Shown: positions 1 through 5,861 of the stretch, piece by piece
Position numbering within the stretch: position 1 is the stretch's first letter
Layout of the letters: each line of letters opens with the position of its first letter
NCBI GenBank assembly: GCA_035505995.1
Contig: DATJQF010000184.1
Coordinates: 1 to 9,787, forward strand
From: DATJQF01 sp035505995
Lineage (GTDB): Bacteria > Bacteroidota > Bacteroidia > Bacteroidales > FEN-979
Direction of reading: 5' to 3'
DNA length: 9,787 nucleotides
Program-made: the position numbers and the translations under genes
Notes under the pieces: generated by a model
The model's input: only the letters and a program-made list of their open reading frames with translations
Told to the model about the DNA's origin: nothing
The model's database searches: none

Positions 1-1080
1 CAGCTCATTCACCGCATCTTCGCCTTCTTCCGTGACTCCCCCCAGGTTGATCAGGGCGAAATCCGTATAGGTATTGCTTTCCTGCGCGGTCACGCCTACT
101 TTGGGAGGGGAGGGGTGGTTATTGAACTTGATCCAGAACGATTGCAGGAGCTCCCTGGCCCGCTCTTTCGTCAGCGTTCCCTCTTCCATCTCTTTTTTAT
201 AAAAAGGATAAAGATGCTGATCCAGCCGGCCCGGGTTAAACGAATCCCACGGGTTCATTTCAATAACAACCCCGAGGTGCATGAACCAGTAGTACTGCAG
301 CGCTTCGTGGAAGGTGCGGGGGGCATGGGCGGGGACCCGCCTGCAGATTTCCGCAAGCATTTCGGTTTCAGGGTTCGCATCCCGCGTTCCGCGTTTCGCG
401 TTTCGCATTTCGAGCTCGTCCGCGTACCGGTTGGCGAACAGGATGATCGCGTTCGCGGCTATTTCCATCGCCTTCAACTCTTCCAGCTTTTCCCGTATAA
501 TTCCTGCCTCTTCTTTACCGCTTTGCACCTTAATTCCTGCCGCTTCTTTCCTGATTTGTTCAATCAGATCAACCATCCCATAGGAATAGATTTTCTTCCC
601 AAGAACGGTATGTCCGGGAGCTCGTTGTTCCTGAAATTCTGTAAAAACACCGGCTTTGTATGCCTCCAGCCATTCCGGCTCCATGCTTCGCATGATCCGC
701 TCCCGGTTGCTTTTTCCTTTCCAGAAGGGGATGATCTCTTCGCGGTAGATCTTTTTGGTTTCTTCATCCACCCGGAACCATACTTTCTCACGGGTATCCA
801 GTATCTCCAGGTCCTCCATCGAATGCAGGTTGATCTCCGGGTAAGTGGGAGTGGCCTTCGGGGCCGGTCCCCGCTCGCCCACGATCAGTTCGCCTTCGTT
901 GATACAAATGGATTTGTTCTTAAGGATATGCTCGAAGAGCATCGCCCGCACGACCGGGACAGAAACCTTTTCTGCTATGCCCGACTTATAAAATTCCGTG
1001 ACCAGTTGGGCCCGCTCGGGAGAAATGGCAGGAATGGCATTCAGGCTTTGTTCGCGCAATCTTCGTACCCGGTCGGTCAT
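1..1080 (-). CDS. hypD: Glycyl radical enzyme, HypD-like trans-4-hydroxyproline dehydratase (3' part outside window)
   Basis: The open frame covers residues 1-360 and runs off the window edge, so less than half of a roughly 790-residue enzyme is present. HypD uses a glycyl radical to dehydrate trans-4-hydroxy-L-proline to pyrroline-5-carboxylate in the cytoplasm of anaerobes. The N-terminus (RVRRLREQSLNA), INEGELIVGERG, PTYPEI, EEIIPFWK, FTEFQEQRAPGHTV and ESNTYTDFALIN closely follow Clostridioides difficile HypD as I recall it. Its substrate-pocket residues F152, H160, S334, D339 and F340 correspond to F149, H157, S335, D340 and F341 here. The catalytic Cys loop and C-terminal glycyl loop are not visible, so activity cannot be confirmed. 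ATG at 1080 is chosen because it gives the family's usual N-terminus; the frame is open upstream to the previous gene's stop. A paralogue for D-hydroxyproline (HplG type) or another GRE dehydratase is the main alternative. Confidence 0.85.
   Translation of the reverse strand, partial: MTDRVRRLREQSLNAIPAISPERAQLVTEFYKSGIAEKVSVPVVRAMLFEHILKNKSICINEGELIVGERGPAPKATPTYPEINLHSMEDLEILDTREKVWFRVDEETKKIYREEIIPFWKGKSNRERIMRSMEPEWLEAYKAGVFTEFQEQRAPGHTVLGKKIYSYGMVDLIEQIRKEAAGIKVQSGKEEAGIIREKLEELKAMEIAANAIILFANRYADELEMRNAKRGTRDANPETEMLAEICRRVPAHAPRTFHEALQYYWFMHLGVVIEMNPWDSFNPGRLDQHLYPFYKKEMEEGTLTKERARELLQSFWIKFNNHPSPPKVGVTAQESNTYTDFALINLGGVTEEGEDAVNEL
372..413. repeat. Degenerate heptanucleotide tandem repeat inside the glycyl radical enzyme gene
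   Basis: Six consecutive 7-base units read on the + strand as GGTTCGC, ATCCCGC, GTTCCGC, GTTTCGC, GTTTCGC, ATTTCGA. On the coding strand this gives residues of about 224-237 (EMRNAKRGTRDANP), a basic, low-complexity stretch. It lies between the conserved RYA and VPAH motifs, in what is a variable helical linker in relatives. The overall spacing between those motifs (28 residues) matches my recollection of C. difficile HypD, so the repeat replaced rather than lengthened the loop. Because the unit is not a multiple of three, loss or gain of one copy would shift the frame. The periodicity is seen directly; a dispersed-repeat origin is inferred. Confidence 0.7.
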
Positions 1081-1101
1081 AAGCAGGGGAATAGCTCTGT
1101 G

Positions 1102-1133
1102 CAAAAATACGATTTCGGGACCAACCGGGCAAC
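1102..1133 (-). promoter_or_regulatory. Candidate Bacteroidota-type promoter for the HypD-like gene
   Basis: In the 78-base gap between the DUF1254 stop and the GRE start, the minus strand carries TATTTTTG (1109-1102), an exact match to the Bacteroidota -7 consensus TAnnTTTG. Twenty bases upstream is GTTG (1133-1130), a partial match to the -33 element TTTG. Initiation would fall roughly 15 bases ahead of the ATG at 1080. The pattern is short and could occur by chance in a T-rich stretch, but its position is right, and it suggests that the GRE can be transcribed independently of the DUF1254 gene. Confidence 0.45.
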
Positions 1134-1141
1134 AGGCAACA
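1128..1141. repeat. Two exact copies of a heptamer (GGCAACA) upstream of the HypD-like gene
   Basis: Two perfect adjacent copies of GGCAACA lie in the intergenic region, covering the candidate -33 element. Flanking bases are only loosely similar, so this is a minimal tandem repeat. It shares the 7-base period of the coding repeat at 372-413 but not its sequence. Confidence 0.35.
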
Positions 1142-1158
1142 GCCTCGATAACGGGAAA

Positions 1159-2601
1159 TCAATTGACCCTGACCACCGCCGGTATCTTCCATTCATTATT
1201 CAGGACCGATTTCCTTGGCCAGTAGATCCGCATCATGAGATTGAAAACACTATTGTCGGGTTCTGCCGTGGGGAGCCAATTCGATTTATTTGGAATGCCG
1301 GTACTGTCTTTTTGGATATACAGGGTTAACGAGCTGTCGGCGTTATATGTCAGGTTGTTATAACTTCCGATCGCATAGCGGCCGATCTCATTCTGCACCA
1401 GAAAATGCTGGTCGTTGTACAGGGTGATCGACCAGAATCCGGAATCGGGGGGAGTTTGTCCCGGCGCGAATGTCATGGTGTACCGATGGAGGCTGGTCAG
1501 CGAATCGCCCAGGTTGTCTATTGTCGTGGTGGGGTACACTGCATCATCCGGCAGGTTGGCTCCCAAGCCGATCATGGCAACATAGGCCCGGGTATCATAA
1601 TGATTTCCGTAAGCCCCGATATCCGATAATATAAATCCCCAGCCGTTAGTGGTGGTTTTTTGGATCGTATGACCTGAATTGATCAGGTTGGCCTTGCCGT
1701 TGGCATACCCGGTATTGATGGCAAGCTGTTCGGAGGCCGGGAATTTTGAAAGGTCGAAGGTACCCCCCGGGGTGATCCCCACTTGTGCCAGTTCACGGAC
1801 CATTGCGCTGTCATCCTTGGAAGCCGGGTTTTCTTTCATCAGATCGCACAGCATTTGAAAGTATTTTTCAACCGGAAGACTCGCCACCTGCTGTACCGGT
1901 GCGGTAACCATATCGATGCTGTCGTTAACGGTTCCTCCGGGAGGACTGTACGGCCCCGGCCAGGCAGACAGCGGCATGATGGTCATGGCATTCTGAAAGG
2001 CCATGACGGTGGTGGCATCATTTTGATCGATGACCATGGTTCTGCCGTTTATCCAGGCCATGTTCGTTGGAGACTTATAGTGAAGCATGCCTCCGGGCAC
2101 GGCTCCCGACCAGTTCGGACCTGAGATCAGGAAAGTGCTGGCGCCCGGGCCGTTGGTTCTCACTCCCGGCGACGCAAAAACGTTGCTCCAGGCATCCATG
2201 ATCTGCAGCAAATAATATCTCCACGCGGCACCCGCAGGTTTATACAAGGTTGCGTCAGGCACGGAGACCACGATGGGCTCTTTCTCCAGGTCGAGCCAGG
2301 CGATGGAATAAAAAGTATCCACATTGGGCGAAACCACGTTGAAGAAGGTGTAATCAGGCATCGTGTTACAATGTGACAATTGATTGAGGGGAGCGCAGCC
2401 TGTATTGGTGGACTGAATCACATTCGTCATCTTGTTCTCGGTGATTTTCATCAGGATCAGGGGATAGGCATAGATATAGGCGTCGCTGATGATGGCGGCT
2501 GTTTCATCATTCGAAGAAGATTTGTCCTTTTTACAGGACGGGAGCAGTAAGGTAACCGTCAGAAGGAGAAGGATGACCTTTGGGAAACGTGCCGGATTCA
2601 T
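1159..2601 (-). CDS. DUF1254/DUF1214 lipoprotein
   Basis: A 480-residue protein of unknown biochemical function. Residues 1-23 form a lipoprotein signal peptide with a long Leu-rich core and lipobox LPSC (Cys23), so it is probably anchored in an envelope membrane facing the periplasm or surface. A DUF1254 domain spans about 37-190; characteristic motifs include NVVSPNVDTFYS near 88-99, WRYYLLQIMDAWSNVFASPG at 127-146 and the GPNWSGAVPGG segment at 161-171. A DUF1214 domain occupies about 345-465, with HRYTMTF, GFWSITLYN and WLPTAEP. The arrangement is the standard full-length two-domain form with no truncation. It lies 149 bases after the GRE activase and 78 bases before the GRE, so it interrupts an otherwise expected activase/enzyme pair. 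ATG at 2601 gives a proper signal peptide. The family call is firm; its role here is unknown. Confidence 0.9.
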   Translation of the reverse strand: MNPARFPKVILLLLTVTLLLPSCKKDKSSSNDETAAIISDAYIYAYPLILMKITENKMTNVIQSTNTGCAPLNQLSHCNTMPDYTFFNVVSPNVDTFYSIAWLDLEKEPIVVSVPDATLYKPAGAAWRYYLLQIMDAWSNVFASPGVRTNGPGASTFLISGPNWSGAVPGGMLHYKSPTNMAWINGRTMVIDQNDATTVMAFQNAMTIMPLSAWPGPYSPPGGTVNDSIDMVTAPVQQVASLPVEKYFQMLCDLMKENPASKDDSAMVRELAQVGITPGGTFDLSKFPASEQLAINTGYANGKANLINSGHTIQKTTTNGWGFILSDIGAYGNHYDTRAYVAMIGLGANLPDDAVYPTTTIDNLGDSLTSLHRYTMTFAPGQTPPDSGFWSITLYNDQHFLVQNEIGRYAIGSYNNLTYNADSSLTLYIQKDSTGIPNKSNWLPTAEPDNSVFNLMMRIYWPRKSVLNNEWKIPAVVRVN

Positions 2602-2750
2602 ACTCTGATTTCTTTAAATGTTAAACATATTGTTATGAAAAATGGATATAAAAATAATAAAAAGTATTTCATGCTGAAAATTATTGGGGGGAAGGGAAAC
2701 TGTGAAAGTTACGGGGGCTCAATCCTGAAGAAGAGATCGAATGACGGATG
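2602..2750. other. AT-rich intergenic region upstream of the DUF1254 gene
   Basis: The part from 2602 to about 2690 is strongly AT-rich compared with its GC-rich surroundings, which fits a promoter region for the DUF1254 gene. The best -7-like octamer on the minus strand is TATGTTTA (2629-2622), one mismatch from TAnnTTTG, but no TTTG lies at the expected distance upstream. A short inverted repeat (CGGATG/CATCCG, 2745-2757) overlaps the activase stop codon; it has no following T-run. I see no convincing terminator or small gene here. Confidence 0.3.
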
Positions 2751-3569
2751 TCATCCGCCTATCCTGACCGGTACCCCGAGCTCTCCGAATTTTTCTTTCA
2801 TTCGCTCAAGATGTGCTTTGTCCGGCGACTTTATATCTTCCAACGGATATTTTTTCCCGAACCGGGCATATTTCCCTTTTCCGGCACCGTGATAGGGGAG
2901 GAGGTGGAGGGAACCGATCTTTTCTGAATAAGGAGCCAGGAACCGGATCAGTGATTCCGAATTTTTCACCGTATCGGTGATGCCGGGTATTACCGGAAAC
3001 CGGACCGAAACCGGGCGACGGGCATCAATCAGGATGCGAAAGTTTTCCAGGATGACCCGGTTTGAGACGCCGGTATATTTTATATGTTCCGCATCGTCCA
3101 GGAGCTTCAGGTCGAACAGGAATAGGTCGGCAAGGGGCGCGATCTTCCGGATCACTTTTTCTCCGGCGAACCCGCAGGTATCCACAGCCGTCCGCAACTC
3201 TTTTTTCCTGCACTCCTTCAGCAGCTCCTCCAGGAATTCCGCCTGCATCAGGGGCTCTCCCCCGGAGAAGGTGACGCCTCCGCCGGATTCCTCATAGAAC
3301 ACCCGGTCTTTACAGAGTTTATTCAGGACCTCTTCCGGGGTCATCGTTCGTCCGGCGATCTCATTCCGTTGGAAAAGCCTCTCCTCCATGCGGGTATTGC
3401 GAACGCTGGTTTCCGGCTCGGGGATCCTTCCCTCCGGGTTATGACACCACCAGCAGGTAAGCGGACAGCCCTTGAAAAACACGGTCGTGCGGATGCCCGG
3501 ACCGTCGTGAACGGAAAACCTGCGGATATCGAAGATCAGCCCCTTATTCACAATAATAAAGGATGACAT
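2751..3569 (-). CDS. Glycyl radical enzyme activase, short radical SAM form
   Basis: A 272-residue radical SAM protein that would install the glycyl radical on a GRE using S-adenosylmethionine and a [4Fe-4S] cluster. The N-terminus has the family signature GLIFDIRRFSVHDGPGIRTT (10-29), followed by the cluster motif CPLTCWWC (Cys35, Cys39, Cys42), and GGGVTFSGGEP (96-106) for SAM binding. Most activases of non-PFL GREs carry about 60 residues after the first motif with eight Cys for two ferredoxin clusters. Here residues 43-85 contain no Cys, so the protein has the compact, PFL-activase-like form. ATG at 3569 is preferred over the in-frame ATG at 3614 because family members begin just before the GLIFDI motif; a GTG at 3551 is also possible. 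With ATG 3569 the gene overlaps the end of the peptidase gene by 26 bases, which suggests co-transcription and translational coupling. The HypD-like enzyme is the obvious partner, though another GRE elsewhere cannot be excluded. Confidence 0.9.
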   Translation of the reverse strand: MSSFIIVNKGLIFDIRRFSVHDGPGIRTTVFFKGCPLTCWWCHNPEGRIPEPETSVRNTRMEERLFQRNEIAGRTMTPEEVLNKLCKDRVFYEESGGGVTFSGGEPLMQAEFLEELLKECRKKELRTAVDTCGFAGEKVIRKIAPLADLFLFDLKLLDDAEHIKYTGVSNRVILENFRILIDARRPVSVRFPVIPGITDTVKNSESLIRFLAPYSEKIGSLHLLPYHGAGKGKYARFGKKYPLEDIKSPDKAHLERMKEKFGELGVPVRIGG

Positions 3570-4884
3570 TCCGGATACGCTCCCGGCAAACCGGGCAGAA
3601 GCCGGGCGCTTCATTGCTTTTCATCCGGCAGTCCATCATGGGGGAATAGATCCCTTTGGCGCAATAGCCGCCGCCCTCGAACATCCCCACCACATCCTTG
3701 TATTTATCCTCCCGCGGGGTCGGGATCGGTGTCCCGGGCAGGATCATCCCTTTCCACTTGGAATCGAAATTCACGTTGGTCGTGATGTTCGCCTCCCACG
3801 GCTCCACCTTCAGGTTGTAGAAATCGGAATAGGTGACCTCGGACGTGTAATATTCATCAGCCAGGCCGGCAAAGGCATGCCCGAACTCATGGACGGCGAC
3901 GATCTTGGAGAGGGGATTATCCACGGTGCCTTCGCACATGTGGTTATAGAACCCGCCGCCGCCATAGCGCTTGCTGTTCACCAGGATGAAGATGGCATCG
4001 TAGGGAACGCTGGCTGCAATGTCATACACGGCCCAGGTCTCGGAACAGGTCAGATAGCGGTCCATATCGAAGGTGTAGAAAGTGGAATGAACATCGGTGT
4101 TCACATATACGCCGGTTCCCGGGATATCCACCCCCGACTCGTCCGAAGGCGCCTCGATCGCATACATGTTAAAGCTTCCTGAGAACTCGCTGTACGGAGC
4201 CACCGACATGAAATAATCGCCGATCCTTTTGGCATCGTCGAGGAACTTGGGCATCTCCGCCGCGGTATATCCTTCGGCCACAAAGGCGACATCCACGCAA
4301 AAGGAGGGATCACCGGCTTCGCGGAATTTCACGAACGGATACTGTTTGGGCGTATTGCGGTAAATGAAGTAGTCGTTGGGGTTGATGTAATCCTGGAAGA
4401 TCGGGGCGAATTTCCCATCTTCGTAGCGGCGTTTATCGATCTCGAACCGGATCACCTGTTTCGGAAAAGGCAGGATGGCGGTTTGCTGGAACGACCGCCG
4501 GGTCTTCTTCGCTTCCGGGGTGCCCTGCCATTCCTCGAACAGGTTGCAGAATCCCCGGGTGTAGATCAGCTTCCCGGTAAGCGAATCGTATACGGCATAC
4601 CGGTAGGTTCCCGCATCAAACGGGTCGATCATATGCTTTTGGGGCCCGGCCCAGTTCGGTTCCTGCTTCATCTTCTCCAGGTAGACCGTTTCCCCCTGGT
4701 AGTCCCCGGCCATCGTATAATCTATCCGGAGCGTTCTCTGAATGAAGAAATCATCGAACGTGAAATCGGTCACCGGTTCCAGGGTCACGGAAGCTGCCGC
4801 TTCAAGACCGGTTTGGGAATAAGCGGAGGGGAGGATCAGGGAAGAAACCAGGAGAAGCACAAGGGATGCGCAATACTTTTTCAT
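3544..4884 (-). CDS. Secreted M64 family zinc metallopeptidase (IgA peptidase M64-like)
   Basis: A 446-residue protein with a classical signal peptide (1-23, likely cut after AYS before Gln24), so it is exported from the cytoplasm. Residues of about 25-155 match the all-beta M64 N-terminal domain, and about 190-440 the peptidase domain. The zinc site is HEFGHAFAGLADEY (332-345), an HExxHxxGxxD motif: His332, His336 and Asp343 would bind zinc and Glu333 act as base. A later MMDCRM segment fits the Met-turn, and a CPVC near the C-terminus is typical of the family. Characterised M64 members include a clostridial protease that cuts the proline-rich hinge of IgA; most Bacteroidota members have no known substrate. 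It follows the transporter gene after 91 bases and has its own candidate promoter. The family is clear; the substrate is not predictable from sequence. Confidence 0.92.
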   Translation of the reverse strand: MKKYCASLVLLLVSSLILPSAYSQTGLEAAASVTLEPVTDFTFDDFFIQRTLRIDYTMAGDYQGETVYLEKMKQEPNWAGPQKHMIDPFDAGTYRYAVYDSLTGKLIYTRGFCNLFEEWQGTPEAKKTRRSFQQTAILPFPKQVIRFEIDKRRYEDGKFAPIFQDYINPNDYFIYRNTPKQYPFVKFREAGDPSFCVDVAFVAEGYTAAEMPKFLDDAKRIGDYFMSVAPYSEFSGSFNMYAIEAPSDESGVDIPGTGVYVNTDVHSTFYTFDMDRYLTCSETWAVYDIAASVPYDAIFILVNSKRYGGGGFYNHMCEGTVDNPLSKIVAVHEFGHAFAGLADEYYTSEVTYSDFYNLKVEPWEANITTNVNFDSKWKGMILPGTPIPTPREDKYKDVVGMFEGGGYCAKGIYSPMMDCRMKSNEAPGFCPVCRERIRNVILYYCE

Positions 4885-4936
4885 GTGTACGGGATTGTGG
4901 ATCTTTATCTGAAATGTTTACAGGAAAATGCAGAAG

Positions 4937-4944
4937 CAAAAATA
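4937..4944 (-). promoter_or_regulatory. Candidate -7 promoter box upstream of the M64 peptidase/activase pair
   Basis: The minus strand reads TATTTTTG, an exact match to the Bacteroidota -7 consensus TAnnTTTG and identical to the octamer ahead of the HypD-like gene. It lies 52 bases ahead of the ATG at 4884 in an AT-rich gap. No good TTTG -33 element is found 19-21 bases upstream, so the assignment rests on the -7 box alone. It would separate the peptidase/activase unit from the mannosidase block. No terminator hairpin is visible in the same gap. Confidence 0.4.
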
Positions 4945-4975
4945 GGGAAAATAAATATTCCTTCCAGCGGTCCGT

Positions 4976-5854
4976 TTATCTTCTTAACTGGACCAGCACC
5001 ATCCCGGAAAGCATGAGCCCGCAGCCCAACAAGGTCCTCGCGGAAAGCGGCTCATGGAGGATCAGCCAGCCTCCGATGACGGCAAAGACCGCCTCCAGGC
5101 TGAGGATGATGGAAGCATAGGCCGGGTGAGCCTTTTGCTGACCGAAGATCTGCAGGGTATATCCGATCCCCACCGACATGATCCCGCCATAGAGGATCGG
5201 CCAGAGCGCCTGCCGGAGAGCGGTCAGGAGGATCGTTTCCGAGCCCAGCACCACGATCCAGCTTAGAACCGCACAAATGAGAAACTGGATGACGGAAGTT
5301 CTGACCGGATCGCTCCGGGGGGCAATATACCCGACCATCATCACATGCACCGTCCAGAACAGCGCACATATCATCACAAAGTAATCCCCGGGATTGACGG
5401 TAAAATCCTTCCGGATGCTCAGGAAGAAAAGCCCGGTGAGCGCAAGTAAGGCACCCCCCCAGATGCTCCAGTGGTTCTTCTGTCCGAAGAACAGGGAAGC
5501 GATCGGCACCAGCACCACATAGAAACCTGTAATAAAACCGGTGTGCCCGGCAGTAGTGAACTGGATCCCCCACTGCTGGAACGACATGCCCCCGAACAGC
5601 ACCAATCCCAGCAACAGTTGCATGATTACTACCTTCCTTTTTTCGGCCGCAGTTAGTGAGGTTTGCTGCCCGAACCGGTATTTCTTCCGGAAGAGCAGGA
5701 GGGGAGCCAGGATGCAGCAGCCCAGCGTAAACCGGACGGCCGTGAACGTAAAAGGTCCCACGTACTCCATTCCCACCCGCTGGGCGACAAAGGCAAATCC
5801 CCATACCAGCGAGGCGAGCAGGAGGGTCAGATCGGACCTGATTCGGGTTGACAT
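4976..5854 (-). CDS. EamA/DMT-family transporter
   Basis: A 292-residue integral membrane protein with about ten hydrophobic segments, arranged as two repeated EamA halves (about 8-145 and 155-290). The N-terminal half starts with LLLASLVWGFAFVAQRVG, and the second half ends with the family pattern ASIILSLEAVFAVIGGWLILHEPLS followed by a final helix. Members of the drug/metabolite transporter superfamily export or exchange amino acids, nucleotides, sugars or other small metabolites across the inner membrane; the substrate cannot be read from the sequence. ATG at 5854 is chosen because it begins shortly before the first helix and sits 7 bases after the GH92 stop. An in-frame ATG at 5935 would add a hydrophilic extension lying within the GH92 gene. 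The gene appears to be the last of the mannosidase operon. Confidence 0.9.
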   Translation of the reverse strand: MSTRIRSDLTLLLASLVWGFAFVAQRVGMEYVGPFTFTAVRFTLGCCILAPLLLFRKKYRFGQQTSLTAAEKRKVVIMQLLLGLVLFGGMSFQQWGIQFTTAGHTGFITGFYVVLVPIASLFFGQKNHWSIWGGALLALTGLFFLSIRKDFTVNPGDYFVMICALFWTVHVMMVGYIAPRSDPVRTSVIQFLICAVLSWIVVLGSETILLTALRQALWPILYGGIMSVGIGYTLQIFGQQKAHPAYASIILSLEAVFAVIGGWLILHEPLSARTLLGCGLMLSGMVLVQLRR

Positions 5855-5861
5855 CTCCGGG

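Noticed and set aside
115..1329. Long 404-codon open frame on the + strand
   Set aside because: It lies antisense to the GRE gene and the end of the DUF1254 gene. Its translation has no recognisable family features, while the minus strand matches a known enzyme throughout.
2622..2629. TATGTTTA as a -7 box for the DUF1254 gene
   Set aside because: It has one mismatch to TAnnTTTG and no TTTG at the expected upstream distance; in such AT-rich sequence this is expected by chance.
2745..2757. Inverted repeat CGGATG-T-CATCCG at the activase stop codon as a terminator
   Set aside because: The stem is short, the loop is at most three bases, it overlaps the stop codon and no T-run follows, so it does not look like an intrinsic terminator.
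3570..3614. Upstream ATG at 3614 as the activase start
   Set aside because: It would add 15 residues absent from the family and deepen the overlap with the M64 gene; ATG 3569 places the conserved GLIFDIRRF motif at the normal distance.
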